Assembly (NCBI GenBank): GCA_965222725.1
Contig: OZ244969.1
Span: 3,782,001 to 3,846,000, forward strand
Reading direction: 5' to 3'
From: GCA-2748575 sp965222725
Lineage (GTDB): Bacteria; Pseudomonadota; Gammaproteobacteria; Pseudomonadales; Ketobacteraceae
Length of the DNA stretch: 64,000 nucleotides
Part shown: positions 52,868 through 62,695 of the stretch, in pieces
How the letters are laid out: every line of letters begins with the position of its first letter
How positions within the stretch are numbered: the first letter of the stretch is position 1
Position numbers and translations under genes: made by a program
Notes under the pieces: model-generated
Database searches by the model: none
The model's input: only the letters and a program-made list of their open reading frames with translations
What the model was told of the DNA's origin: nothing

Positions 52868-53297
52868 TTACCTTGCGCTCTTTGGTATTGCTTTTCTTGC
52901 GGCAACCATATTGCCGGCCTATTCGGAGATCATGTTTGCCGGCATGGTGGCCAGCGGTTACGACTCTTTGTGGCTGTGGGTGTTTGCCTCAACGGGCAAC
53001 ACGCTGGGTTCCGCCGTGAACTGGGTAATGGGGCGTTACCTGCTGCATTTTCAGGATCGTAAATGGTTCCCTTTTAAAAAGGAAAACCTGGGTGCGTCAC
53101 AACGCTGGTTTCAGCGTTACGGTGTGTGGTCGTTACTGATGGCCTGGGCGCCCATTGGCGGTGATGCGCTGACTTTTATTGCCGGCATTATGCGCGTTAA
53201 TTTCTGGCTGTTTCTGGTGCTTACCTTTATCGGCAAGTCTGCCCGCTACGCAATTTTGCTGGGCGTGTTGGACCAGCTCAGTCATTACTTTTCCTGA
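52857..53297 (+). CDS. YqaA-family (DedA-like) membrane protein
   Basis: 146 aa from the ATG at 52857, GGAG upstream. It has a DedA/VTT-type fold: re-entrant segments around LPAYSEIMFAGMVASGY, TGNTLGSAVNWVMGRYL, YGVWSLLMAWAPIGGDALTFIAG, and a membrane helix FWLFLVLTFIGKSARYAILL. YqaA proteins are inner-membrane proteins of poorly known role, and related DedA proteins flip lipid carriers. It overlaps the amidotransferase gene by 11 bp, so it belongs to the same unit, perhaps moving a substrate or product across the membrane. Confidence 0.85.
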   Translation: MLLDYLALFGIAFLAATILPAYSEIMFAGMVASGYDSLWLWVFASTGNTLGSAVNWVMGRYLLHFQDRKWFPFKKENLGASQRWFQRYGVWSLLMAWAPIGGDALTFIAGIMRVNFWLFLVLTFIGKSARYAILLGVLDQLSHYFS

Positions 53298-53327
53298 GCT
53301 GGCTGAATCGGGACTAAACAAGCCGGA

Positions 53328-55394
53328 TTAAACCTTGGCGGCAAGGCGGGTGGCCTGGTCAATGGCCCGTTTTGCATCAAGTTCTGCTGCCACATCGGCA
53401 CCACCCACCAGGGTTGCCTGAATGCCTTTTTCAGCCAGTGAGTCAAACAACCCGCGGTTGGGTTCCTGCCCGGCACAGAGTATTACGGTGTCCACTTCAA
53501 GAATCACCGGCTCACCCTGGCGGTTGATATGCAGACCGGCATCATCGATTTTTTCATACTGGCACCCGTTCCACATCTGCACTCCTTTGCGCTCCAGGTA
53601 CAGGCGGTGGGTCCAGCCGGTGGTTCTGCCCAGGTTTTTTCCTACCGGTGTTTCCTTGCGTTGCAGCAGATAAACTTCCCGTGGCGAGGGGCTAACCTGT
53701 ATTTCCACACCGGCTACCCCACCTCTGGGGTGGCCCGCAAAATCAATGCCCCATTCTTTGGCGAACAGGTCGATATCAGTCGCTGCCGATTTACCGTTGT
53801 GGGTAATGTAATGGGCTGTGTCAAAACCAATACCTCCGGCACCGATAATGGCCACCCGTTTGCCCACAGGTTTTTTGTCCAGTAGTGCATCCAGATAGCT
53901 GATCACTTTGGGATGATCAATGCCCATAAGCTTTGGTGTTCTGGGGGTAATGCCGGTGGCGATAATAACTTCATCAAAGGATTGCTGTATGAGGTCGTCT
54001 GCACTGATTCTGTGGCCGAGTTGCACATCTACCTTGTGTAAGGCCAGCTGGGTTTTGAAGTAGCGCAGGGTTTCTACAAATTCTTCCTTGCCGGGAATGC
54101 GGGACGCAATATTGAATTGCCCGCCGATTTTATCAGCAGCATCGAACAGGGTTACCTGGTGGCCACGTTGTGCTGCGGTAGTGGCGTAGGCGAGGCCGCC
54201 GGGCCCGGCCCCCACCACCGCAATGCGTTTGGGGTGGCGGGTAGGCACGATTTCCAGTTCGGTTTCGTGACAGGCCCTGGGGTTTACCAGGCAACTGACC
54301 ACCTTACCGCTGAACGCATGATCCAGGCAGGCCTGGTTGCAGGCAATGCAGGTGTTGATTTCATCCTCGCGGCCTTCAAAGGCTTTTATCGCAAACTCCG
54401 CATCAGCCAGCATGGGGCGCGCCATGGAAACAATATCGGCATCGCCATCCAGCAATACCTGCTCCGCAACGTCCGGCATGTTAATCCGGTTGCTGGTGAT
54501 CATGGGCACTTTCAGTTCCTTGCGCAGCCTGCCGGTGACCGAGGTAAAGCATCGCCTCGGTACCATGGTGGCCAGCGTGGGTACCCGGGCTTCGTGCCAG
54601 GTAAAGTGAGTGGAAATAATAGTGGCGTATTTTTCAATTTCTTTGGCCAGTGCTACCACTTCTTCCCAGGCGCTGCCTTGTTCCAGCAATTCCATGGCGG
54701 CTATGCGGTACACAAAAATAAAATCATTGCCCACGCGTTCCCGCACATGTTTGGCAACTTCCACGGCAAAGCGCATGCGGTTCTGATAGCTGCCGCCCCA
54801 GTGATCTGTGCGCTGGTTGGTGAGTGGCAGTAAAAATTCGCTGATCAGGTAACCCGCAGACCCGATAATTTCAATGCCGTCGTAACCCGCTTCCCGGGAA
54901 AGGGCTGCACAATGGCCAAAGTCTTCTATCTGCTTCCAGATCTGTTCTTCGGTGAGTTCATTGGGTTTGAACGGATTGATTCGTGACTTGATGGGGGAAG
55001 GCGCTACGGAATTCTGGTGGTAGGCGTAACGCCCGTTGTGCAGTATCTGCATACAGATTTTTACGTCGGGATCTGCCCGATGGACAGCATCGGTAATCAG
55101 CCGGTGTTGTTCACATTCGCTCTGGGTGCTGAGTTTGGACCCGCCCTGGAAACCGGCCCCTTCTTCATTGGGAGCAAATCCCCCGGTCATAATCATGCCA
55201 ACACCACCCCGTGCCCGTTCGGCAAAATAGGCCGCCATGCGCTCAAATCCCTGAGGGGCCTCCTCAAGGAAGGTGTGCATGCTGCCCATCAGAATCCGGT
55301 TTTTCAGTTGCGTATGGCCCAGGTCCAGGGGCGAAAACAGTAGCGGATAAGCCGGATGTGCCGGTTGCGTCCGCGAGCAGGTGGCTGTTGTCAT
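53328..55394 (-). CDS. fadH: NADPH-dependent 2,4-dienoyl-CoA reductase FadH
   Basis: 688 aa, old yellow enzyme family. N-terminal FMN TIM barrel (PLLFSPLDLGHTQLKNRILMG to about 330), then a 4Fe-4S cluster at CIACNQACLDHAFSGKVVSC (C-x2-C-x3-C-x11-C, about residues 345-365), then a FAD/NADPH pyridine nucleotide domain with VVGAGPGGLAYATTAAQRG. It removes 2,4-double bonds of unsaturated fatty acyl-CoAs during beta-oxidation. This supports growth on unsaturated fatty acids and fits the lipid-using profile of the window. No operon partner; promoter not identified. Confidence 0.95.
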   Translation of the reverse strand: MTTATCSRTQPAHPAYPLLFSPLDLGHTQLKNRILMGSMHTFLEEAPQGFERMAAYFAERARGGVGMIMTGGFAPNEEGAGFQGGSKLSTQSECEQHRLITDAVHRADPDVKICMQILHNGRYAYHQNSVAPSPIKSRINPFKPNELTEEQIWKQIEDFGHCAALSREAGYDGIEIIGSAGYLISEFLLPLTNQRTDHWGGSYQNRMRFAVEVAKHVRERVGNDFIFVYRIAAMELLEQGSAWEEVVALAKEIEKYATIISTHFTWHEARVPTLATMVPRRCFTSVTGRLRKELKVPMITSNRINMPDVAEQVLLDGDADIVSMARPMLADAEFAIKAFEGREDEINTCIACNQACLDHAFSGKVVSCLVNPRACHETELEIVPTRHPKRIAVVGAGPGGLAYATTAAQRGHQVTLFDAADKIGGQFNIASRIPGKEEFVETLRYFKTQLALHKVDVQLGHRISADDLIQQSFDEVIIATGITPRTPKLMGIDHPKVISYLDALLDKKPVGKRVAIIGAGGIGFDTAHYITHNGKSAATDIDLFAKEWGIDFAGHPRGGVAGVEIQVSPSPREVYLLQRKETPVGKNLGRTTGWTHRLYLERKGVQMWNGCQYEKIDDAGLHINRQGEPVILEVDTVILCAGQEPNRGLFDSLAEKGIQATLVGGADVAAELDAKRAIDQATRLAAKV

Positions 55395-55479
55395 TGTTAT
55401 CCCTCAAGCGCTCTCAAAAGTCGTCAATTTACTTTAGAGAGCGCAAACACTGCAGCCAATGACATGGTTTAACAAATTA

Positions 55480-58400
55480 TTAACCTTTTTCGTCATCCTG
55501 AGTGACACCTACAGGAAAGGAAAACAGTACCGGCACCACAAAAAGCGTCATCAGCACTACAAGCATGCCACCCATGGAAGGGATCGCCATGGGGATCATG
55601 ATATCGCTGCCGCGCCCCTGGCTGGTAAAAATGGGTAGCAGGGCAATCAGCGTGGTGGCTGTTGTCATCAGGCAGGCGCGCACCCGCAGGCGGCTGGCAG
55701 CGACGATGGATTCAAGCCTGTCTTTGCTGCTCCCCGGTTTATCCTCGCCCAGCTGTTGGCTAATCCGGCTTGCCAGAATTACGCCGTTGTCGGTAGCAAT
55801 GCCAAAAAGTGCGAGAAAGCCAACCCATACGGCGATACTCAGATTGAACGCATGAATATTAAAAATCTCGCGGAAACTGAGATCGAAAACCGAAAAATCC
55901 AGGAACCAGGGCTTACCGTACAACCAGAGCAGAACAAAACCGCCACTCCAGGCAATGAACACGCTATAAAATACAATCAGGCTGGATATAAATGATCTGA
56001 ACTGGGCATAGAGCAATACAAAGATCAGTGCCAGGGCAATGGGTAATACCAGAGTCAGGGTTTTCTGTGCGCGCAGCTGGTTTTCGTAGCTGCCGGAGAA
56101 TCGATAGCTGATACCGGCAGGCACGGCAAGGTCGCCACTGTTGATTTTTTTCTGCAGGAATTGTTGTGCCCGCTCAACTACGGTGACTTCTGCCAGTTCC
56201 GGCTCGCGATCAAAAATCACGTAGCCCACCAGAAACGTGTCCTCGCTTTTTATTACCTGAGGGCCCTTGCTGTAGCGGATGTCTGCCAGTTCCCTTAACG
56301 GTACCTGCACGCCATCGGGGGATGCAATCAGTATGTCACCCAGGGATTCAATCTGATCCCGCAGCTCGCGCATATAGCGTACCCGCACCGGATAGCGTTC
56401 CCGGCCTTCCACCGTAGTGGTGACCCGTTTTCCGCCTATGGCCACTTCAATGACTTTTTGAACTCCTTGCAGTGCAATGCCATAACGGGCAATACGTTCT
56501 CTGTCGATATGGATTTCCAGATAGGGTTTACCCACAATGCGATCGGCAAACACGGTGTCGGCTTTAATACCCGGCACCTGTTTTAACGTGGTTTCCAGCT
56601 GTTGGCTGAAGCTTTCTATTGCCTCAAGCGTAGGGCCGTAAACCTTCACGCCCATCGGGGCTCTGAAACCGCTTTGCAGCATAACAATACGGGTTTCGAT
56701 GGGTTGCAGTTTGGGGGCGCTGGTGGTTCCGGGTATTTGTGCGGCTTTTACGATTTCCTGCCAGATGTCATCCGGATTGCGAATGTGATCGCGCCAGTTG
56801 CGGTAGTAGCGTCCTTCCGGATCTTCTATCAGCTGCTGGTTGCTGTCGCGTACAAACACCTGATTTGTTTCATCGTAGCGAAACCGACCCCGTTCACCAT
56901 TGGCCCCGGCACGCCATTCGGGATGATAGGTAATCAGGGTTTCAATCATGGAAACCGGTGCCGAATCCAGTGGTGATTCAGCACGTCCCAGTTTGCCGAC
57001 AACGGTTTTGACTTCGGGAATGCCCTGAATGGCCATATCCTGTTTTTGCAGAATGTCGGTAACTTCTGATAGTGATGCATGGGGCATGGTGGTCGGCATA
57101 TACAGGAAGGAGCCCTCATCCAGTGCCGGCATAAACTCTTTGCCGATCCCGGGAAAGGCCTCGTTAAGTGTTTCGTTTTGTGCCATGTTGCCGGGTAACC
57201 AGCGGAAGCTGCTTTCGAAGCCCAGCCAACAGGTAACGCCAAAAAGTACGACTAGTAAGCTACCGGCCAGCGTTGGTCCCCGGTGGCGCAGGGCCCACCA
57301 TAACATGGGTTCATAGAAGTGCTGGAACAGTTTAAGTGAACCGATGACCGCCGCCACAGTTAAGGCGACAAAAACAAAATTGGCCAGTGCCGAACGTGCC
57401 GGGCCCAGAGGGGACCAGACACTACTTAGAACAAGCGCAATCACCAGAACGATGCCGGTCAGCACAGCATTGTCGATGAATGATTTGATGTCGCGTTTGA
57501 GCCGGATTTGCAGCGGCTTTTCACCCAGGCTGAGCAGGGTGATGAGCAACACAATAACGCCAGGAAAAATCTGCTGGTTGATCAGAAGATAAATACTGAA
57601 ACCGGCAGCAATCGTCAGTGCAATCCATTGAATCACTTTTTCCCGGCTGCCCTTGCCATAGACCAGATACGTGATGGTGGGCAATACGGTTATTGACAGC
57701 ACAATGGCACATATCAGCGCAAAGGTTTTGGTGAAAGCCAATGGCGTAAAGAGCTTGCCTTCTGCACCCACCATAGTGAACACCGGAAGGAAGCTGACAA
57801 TGGTAGTGAGTGCCGCGGTCGTCACGGGGCCGGCTACCTCATGGCTGGCTTTGGAAATAATCTGTAATCGTGAAGTTCTATTTGAGCCGGCGCCATGTGT
57901 CTGAAGGTGGCGCAAGCAGTTTTCGCACAACACGATCCCCATATCCACAATGGTACCCACCGCAATAGCGATGCCGGACAACGCCACAACATTGGCGTCC
58001 ACCTTGAACAGCTTCATCAGTGAAAAGGTCATTAAGACTGTCAGTGGCAGCATCAACCCGATAATAAAACCACTGCGAATACTGAATACCATAACCAGTA
58101 CCACCAGCAGGGTAATCAGTACCTGTTGTTCAATGGCCTCGTTCAGTGTGTTCAGGGTTTCATAAATAAGTTCGGTGCGATCATAAAAGGGAACAATGGT
58201 GACCTTGCTGACGGTGCCATCTGACAGAGTTTTTTCCGGAAGCCCCGGGGCAATCTGGTCTATTTTTGTTTTGATATTCTTGATGACCTGTAACGGATTG
58301 TCACCAAAACGCACCACAGCCACACCGCCCACCGCTTCTGTTCCGGCTTTATCCAGCACGCCCCGGCGCAATGCAGGGCCCAGCGAGATATGAGCAACGT

Positions 58401-59229
58401 CCTGAATCCTTACCGGTGTGTTCTGGCGTGAAATAATGGCAATTTGCTCAAGGTCTTCGACAGAATCTATAAAACCCACGCCCCGTATCATGTATTCAAC
58501 GTTGTTCACTTCGATGGTGCGGGCGCTCACATCACTGTTGCCGGAGCGAATTGCGTTAAAGATTTGCTCAATGGAAACGCCATAGGCGCGCATGGCATCG
58601 GGATCCACATCGATCTGGTATTCCTTGACGAAACCGCCTACCGATGCCACTTCGGACACGCCATTGGCAGACATAAGCGCATAGCGCACTACCCAATCCT
58701 GAATACTGCGCAGTTCATCCAGATCCCAGCCACCGGTGGGATTGCCGTGTTTATCCCTGCCTTCCAGTGTGTACCAGAATACCTGGCCCAGAGCCGTCGC
58801 ATCGGGCCCCAGAGAGGGGACTACACCTTCCGGTAGTGTTCCGGCAGGCAGGCTGTTCAGTTTTTCCAGAATTCGGCTGCGGGACCAGTAAAATTCGATA
58901 TCCTCTTCGAATATCACGTAGATCATGGAGAATCCGAAATTGGAATAGGAACGCACTGTCTTGACGCCAGGTAAACCCAGCAAGGACACGGTAAGGGGGT
59001 AGGTTACCTGATCGTCAATATCAGAAGGGGAGCGGCCGGGCCATTGCGTGAAAATGATTTGCTGGTTTTCGCTGATATCCGGAATGGCATCCACAGGAAT
59101 GGGAGAGCGCTCAATGGAATCAAATTGCCAGTCAAAAGGCGCCACCATCACACCGGCGCCAATAATAAAGGCAATAAAGATGAGCACAAAGAATCGGTTA
59201 TACAGCCAGTAATCAATAAATGCTTTCAT
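55480..59229 (-). CDS. cusA: CusA-type heavy-metal RND transporter, enlarged
   Basis: 1249 aa, about 200 more than typical CusA (1047 aa). RND features: GTIVDMGIVLCENC in TM4 and the central PN1-PC2 porter domains. The three copper-binding methionines of CusA (M573, M623, M672) align by eye with Met in FLYMPTTMP, APVSMIETLITY and RIVMLQSG, so copper or silver is the expected substrate. About 120 extra residues between roughly 525 and 645 contain several additional hydrophobic helices (WIALTIAAGFSIYLLIN; IFPGVIVLLITLLS; AVLTGIVLVIALVLSSVW; FVFVALTVAAVIGSLKLF). It would pump metal from the periplasm through CusB and the TolC-like pore encoded upstream. Confidence 0.93.
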   Translation of the reverse strand: MKAFIDYWLYNRFFVLIFIAFIIGAGVMVAPFDWQFDSIERSPIPVDAIPDISENQQIIFTQWPGRSPSDIDDQVTYPLTVSLLGLPGVKTVRSYSNFGFSMIYVIFEEDIEFYWSRSRILEKLNSLPAGTLPEGVVPSLGPDATALGQVFWYTLEGRDKHGNPTGGWDLDELRSIQDWVVRYALMSANGVSEVASVGGFVKEYQIDVDPDAMRAYGVSIEQIFNAIRSGNSDVSARTIEVNNVEYMIRGVGFIDSVEDLEQIAIISRQNTPVRIQDVAHISLGPALRRGVLDKAGTEAVGGVAVVRFGDNPLQVIKNIKTKIDQIAPGLPEKTLSDGTVSKVTIVPFYDRTELIYETLNTLNEAIEQQVLITLLVVLVMVFSIRSGFIIGLMLPLTVLMTFSLMKLFKVDANVVALSGIAIAVGTIVDMGIVLCENCLRHLQTHGAGSNRTSRLQIISKASHEVAGPVTTAALTTIVSFLPVFTMVGAEGKLFTPLAFTKTFALICAIVLSITVLPTITYLVYGKGSREKVIQWIALTIAAGFSIYLLINQQIFPGVIVLLITLLSLGEKPLQIRLKRDIKSFIDNAVLTGIVLVIALVLSSVWSPLGPARSALANFVFVALTVAAVIGSLKLFQHFYEPMLWWALRHRGPTLAGSLLVVLFGVTCWLGFESSFRWLPGNMAQNETLNEAFPGIGKEFMPALDEGSFLYMPTTMPHASLSEVTDILQKQDMAIQGIPEVKTVVGKLGRAESPLDSAPVSMIETLITYHPEWRAGANGERGRFRYDETNQVFVRDSNQQLIEDPEGRYYRNWRDHIRNPDDIWQEIVKAAQIPGTTSAPKLQPIETRIVMLQSGFRAPMGVKVYGPTLEAIESFSQQLETTLKQVPGIKADTVFADRIVGKPYLEIHIDRERIARYGIALQGVQKVIEVAIGGKRVTTTVEGRERYPVRVRYMRELRDQIESLGDILIASPDGVQVPLRELADIRYSKGPQVIKSEDTFLVGYVIFDREPELAEVTVVERAQQFLQKKINSGDLAVPAGISYRFSGSYENQLRAQKTLTLVLPIALALIFVLLYAQFRSFISSLIVFYSVFIAWSGGFVLLWLYGKPWFLDFSVFDLSFREIFNIHAFNLSIAVWVGFLALFGIATDNGVILASRISQQLGEDKPGSSKDRLESIVAASRLRVRACLMTTATTLIALLPIFTSQGRGSDIMIPMAIPSMGGMLVVLMTLFVVPVLFSFPVGVTQDDEKG

Positions 59230-59246
59230 GTCTGTTTTCCCGGCTG

Positions 59247-60788
59247 TTAATGGTTGTGCTGGTGCTTGTCCGCGGCCTGACCGGAAGCGGGCTGCTGATT
59301 CATCATGCTGGGTTTCGCCGATATCTGCATGGCGCTGTCAATTTTAAAGGCGCCTTTGGTAACCACTTCTTCATGTTCTTTTAGTCCGGAGGTCACTATA
59401 TAGGTGTTACCGGCCCGGGGGCCCAGCACAACCTCACGGCTTTCATAGGTGGGCTTGTTCTGATCCGGGACTTTGACGAATACAATGGCTCGCTTGCCGG
59501 TAATCAATGGTGCGGAAGCAGGAATGACCAGTGGTGCGCTGGTGTCGGTTTCGTTGAAGTAACCAAGACTGGTGGCCGGCACCAGATCCATGCCGCAAAT
59601 ATCGCAGGTGCCCGGTTCATCCCTGATAATTTCCGGATGCATGGGACCCACCCATTTATTTTTAAGGGAGGCATCAATAACATCACCGTGGCCGGCAATA
59701 GGGCTGATCACAGTGGCCCGTACGAAGAGTCCGGGCTTGAGAGAACCGTCCGGGTTTTCGATATTAACCCGCAGATCCACAGTGCGGGTGTCGCGGTTTA
59801 CCGTGGGTGAAATAAAGGAAATACGCCCCGTGAACGTTTCTCCCGGACGGGCGTCGGTGGTGAACGTCACTTGCTGACCGTAACGCAGCCAGGGGAGTTG
59901 GGTTTCGTAAGCTTCCAGTTCCACCCAGAGCCGTTCCAGAGATGCCACCCGATAGATACGGTCTCCGGTTTTTACGTACTGGCCTTCCTGTACATTCTGT
60001 TTGACCACAATTCCTTTTTGCGGTGAATAGATCGTAAGTCGCTCCATCAATTTGTCATTCGATTCCATAGCATGAATTTGCTGGGGGGATAGCCCCCACA
60101 ATCTTAACTTTTCCCTGACGGCCTGCAGATTTTGCTGACCCGCCGTGCGTGCATAACCCGGCGCATTCCGAGACTGTTTAGCGGTGGTGAGTGCTTCCCT
60201 GAGTTCCTGCTGGGCGGTGATCAGTTCGGGGCTGTAAATTTCCGCCAGGTGATCGCCTTTGTTAACAGGAATGCCTTCATAGTTTACGTACAGCTTTTCA
60301 ATCCGACCGGGAAAATAGGCACTGATATCCGCTACCTGGGTTTCATCAAATTCGATCTGGCCAAACAAGCGAACCTCGTGCTCAGGAAAGTAGCGTTTCA
60401 CATGGGTGGTCTGAATGTCCGCAAGCTTTCTGGCGCTTTCGGACAGGGTGAGGCGCCGCTCGGCATTATCGGGTGCGTCTTCGTAAACGGGTACCAGACT
60501 CATGCCGCAAATGGGGCATTTGCCGTCGGGGTCGTCGGAGCGTATCTGAGGATGCATGGAGCAGGTGTAGTAGGACACTTCAGCTTTTTGTGAGGTGTAA
60601 CCCGCTTTTTCGAGGGCTGAAGGCTCTTTTTCAGCTGAAGGCTCCTTTCCAGCTGAAGGCTCTGTATGATCCATAGTTTGGTGCTGCGAGTGATCCATGC
60701 CCTGATGCTGAGAATGATCCATTTCAGCCTGTGCGTTGAGGCCCGCAGTCAGTAACAAACCGAAGAGCGCGGTGTTGATGTATTTCAT
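59247..60788 (-). CDS. cusB: CusB-type periplasmic adaptor with two heavy-metal-binding domains
   Basis: 513 aa from the ATG at 60788 (AAGGA upstream); an in-frame ATG at 60812 overlaps the TolC-like stop. Signal peptide, then a Met/His-rich stretch (repeated MDHSQHQ) and a Pro/Ser/Glu linker made of three near-identical units (GKEPSA, EKEPSA). Next comes a heavy-metal-binding domain YTCSMHPQIRSDDPDGKCPICGMSLVP, the membrane-fusion hairpin and barrel domains, and a second copy near residue 390 (MHPEIIRDEPGTCDICGMDLVP). This domain doubles the metal-capture capacity. It links CusA to the outer-membrane pore. Confidence 0.9.
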   Translation of the reverse strand: MKYINTALFGLLLTAGLNAQAEMDHSQHQGMDHSQHQTMDHTEPSAGKEPSAEKEPSALEKAGYTSQKAEVSYYTCSMHPQIRSDDPDGKCPICGMSLVPVYEDAPDNAERRLTLSESARKLADIQTTHVKRYFPEHEVRLFGQIEFDETQVADISAYFPGRIEKLYVNYEGIPVNKGDHLAEIYSPELITAQQELREALTTAKQSRNAPGYARTAGQQNLQAVREKLRLWGLSPQQIHAMESNDKLMERLTIYSPQKGIVVKQNVQEGQYVKTGDRIYRVASLERLWVELEAYETQLPWLRYGQQVTFTTDARPGETFTGRISFISPTVNRDTRTVDLRVNIENPDGSLKPGLFVRATVISPIAGHGDVIDASLKNKWVGPMHPEIIRDEPGTCDICGMDLVPATSLGYFNETDTSAPLVIPASAPLITGKRAIVFVKVPDQNKPTYESREVVLGPRAGNTYIVTSGLKEHEEVVTKGAFKIDSAMQISAKPSMMNQQPASGQAADKHQHNH

Positions 60789-60808
60789 AATAGATCCTTG
60801 ATGCCCAT

Positions 60809-62083
60809 TCATTCTGCAGCCTCCGCGGTAAGTGTCTGAATATCTGCAAACGCCTGCCAGAGTATTTTTTTCAGGTTTGCCTGCTCTTTCTTCAGTGTTA
60901 ACAACAGTTTTTCCGTTTCCAGCAGATCAGAGAAATCACTGCTGCCGGTCTGATAACTTTTTAACAGGGTTGTCAGGGCGTCCTGTGCCTGGGGTATCAG
61001 TGCGTATTCGAATCGTTCGAGTTGCGATTTTGCGTCCCGGTATTTGTGCATGGCACTTTCCAGCTGATTTACCAGCAGGCGTTCTGCATTTTTCAGGTTG
61101 GCTTCAGCCTGCAGCCGTGATTGATGAGCTGCGTTTTCCAGATGTCGGTTTTTTTCAAGCCAAAGGGGGATGTTGATGCCTATGCCGATATATTGGGGAT
61201 CCTTGCCACTGCCTTCTGTTCCAGGATTCATCGCCTCGCCGGTGAATATGCGGCCGTATTTCAGTGTGATATCCGGGCGTTGCTGCAGCTGCGCTGCTTT
61301 GGTTTGCCGTGTTTTGGCGGTTGTATGATGGCGCAAAGTAATAAGGGCAGGGTTTGTTTCCCTGAGTGTTTGTTCAAGGGTGTCGCTGTCAGGCAAATCC
61401 GGCAGAACAGGAAACTGTTCCGGCCAGCGAAAGGAGGCCGCCACATCCTGCTGACTGATCGCTGTCAGGCGTGATATCAGATCCAGGCGGTCTCGCTCCA
61501 GTGCGCCCAACTGGTTTTCCACTTTACTGCGTTGCAGCTGTACCCGGATCAGATCCGGATGCCCGGCGCGGGCCAGGCGGTAGCGGGTTCTGGCGATGCG
61601 CTCTATCTGCTCCAGCAGCGCCAGGTTTTCCCGGGTAATGGCATGATCACGTTCAAGATAAACACCCTCGGCCCAAAGGTGCGTCAGTTGGCGGGAAATC
61701 TGCAGTCTGGTTTCCTGTAGCCGTGACGCGGCGCCATCCGCCATGGCAGCGGCAATATCAGACTCCACCTGTCGCTTGCCGAACCAGGGGAGTTTCTGAG
61801 CCAGCATCAGGCGGTATTCCTGGGGCCCTGTGCGGGTTTGAACCTCATCCACAAAGTAATCAACATTCAGCGTGGGGTCCGGCAGGGCCCCGGCACTGTC
61901 ACGGCGGGACTTCTGGCTTTCCCAGTCGTAATACGCGGATTTAATCGCCGGATTGTTTGCCAGGCTGATATCGGTCCAGTGTTGCAGGGAATTGTCTGTA
62001 GCGTTCGCCTGGCCGGCACAAGGGATTAAGAGTGCAACCAGCACTGACGAAACCTGTCGGTGGATTGAGTTGAAGCTCACCAT
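60809..62083 (-). CDS. TolC-family outer-membrane efflux protein
   Basis: 424 aa, signal peptide ending near AGQANA. Two OEP repeats are visible as long helical hairpins with the family pattern (LANNPAIKSAYYDWESQKSRRD and LRETNPALITLRHHTTAKT). It is first in the CusC-type position of the cus operon and its stop codon lies just before the adaptor start. It should form the trimeric outer-membrane channel with CusA and CusB. The next gene upstream (62174-62635) may share the transcript. Confidence 0.9.
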   Translation of the reverse strand: MVSFNSIHRQVSSVLVALLIPCAGQANATDNSLQHWTDISLANNPAIKSAYYDWESQKSRRDSAGALPDPTLNVDYFVDEVQTRTGPQEYRLMLAQKLPWFGKRQVESDIAAAMADGAASRLQETRLQISRQLTHLWAEGVYLERDHAITRENLALLEQIERIARTRYRLARAGHPDLIRVQLQRSKVENQLGALERDRLDLISRLTAISQQDVAASFRWPEQFPVLPDLPDSDTLEQTLRETNPALITLRHHTTAKTRQTKAAQLQQRPDITLKYGRIFTGEAMNPGTEGSGKDPQYIGIGINIPLWLEKNRHLENAAHQSRLQAEANLKNAERLLVNQLESAMHKYRDAKSQLERFEYALIPQAQDALTTLLKSYQTGSSDFSDLLETEKLLLTLKKEQANLKKILWQAFADIQTLTAEAAE

Positions 62084-62118
62084 AGGAATAGATCCGTAGC
62101 AGTAACCAAAGATAGCGA

Positions 62119-62142
62119 TCAGTCAGGTCTAAATCTGACTGA
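62119..62142. promoter_or_regulatory. Inverted repeat upstream of the cus operon
   Basis: TCAGTCAG (62119-62126) and CTGACTGA (62135-62142) form 8-bp arms around 8 bp, in the 90-bp gap between the TolC-like gene and a Cys-rich secreted protein gene. It could be a regulator site for the cus operon. It has no T-run, so it is unlikely to be a terminator. Confidence 0.45.
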
Positions 62143-62173
62143 CATGTAACGATTCAGCTATGGGGAGTGTTGC

Positions 62174-62635
62174 TTAACAACGACTGATGTCGTGAAGCGC
62201 GGTGGGGGTAATGCCTTGTGAGATGTAAACGGCGGTGTCAATGAACTGCATTCCCAGACGGGGCGGTGAAAAGGAGTTCATGTCTACCAATAACAGCAGT
62301 CGGTCTGCAAAAACGGGTGTGTTATCGGCAACCACCTGAATCAGTTGTTTGCTGTCAGCCCAGTCGTCTGCCTGGCAAAGGGACGGATCTGGTAAAGTGT
62401 CGCAGTGGGGGCAGGGTTTTTGAGTTTCAGGCACTGGTGCCCGCTTAACGGAATCCCCTGTGTTTGCCATGGCTTCAATGCAATGACCGGAAGTGTCCGA
62501 ACCTTCAGAGGGGGTTAGATCAAACGCCATGGCACAGGGCTGCAAAGCCAGCAGCATCCATACGCTGACAAACACTGACAGCATGGATCTGGCATAGGCC
62601 AATTGGTTTTTGCGAATTAATCTGAGCAATGGCAT
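62174..62635 (-). CDS. Secreted Cys-rich hypothetical protein
   Basis: 153 aa. The N-terminus is a signal peptide (SMLSVFVSVWMLLALQPCAMA). The mature part has CIEAM, CPHCD and CQADD motifs and several His, which suggests metal binding. It lies upstream of the cus operon in the same direction, 90 bp before it, so a periplasmic metal-handling role is plausible. I recognise no named family, though small proteins of this type are common in copper clusters. Confidence 0.7.
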   Translation of the reverse strand: MPLLRLIRKNQLAYARSMLSVFVSVWMLLALQPCAMAFDLTPSEGSDTSGHCIEAMANTGDSVKRAPVPETQKPCPHCDTLPDPSLCQADDWADSKQLIQVVADNTPVFADRLLLLVDMNSFSPPRLGMQFIDTAVYISQGITPTALHDISRC

Positions 62636-62695
62636 ATTGTTATCTTAGCGCTATTACTACACCCGGGCAATCTGCAAACCTGATGGAGGTTAGCT

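Noticed and set aside
62119..62142. Inverted repeat as a transcription terminator
   Set aside because: Stem of only 8 bp with no T-run on either strand; kept only as a possible regulator site.
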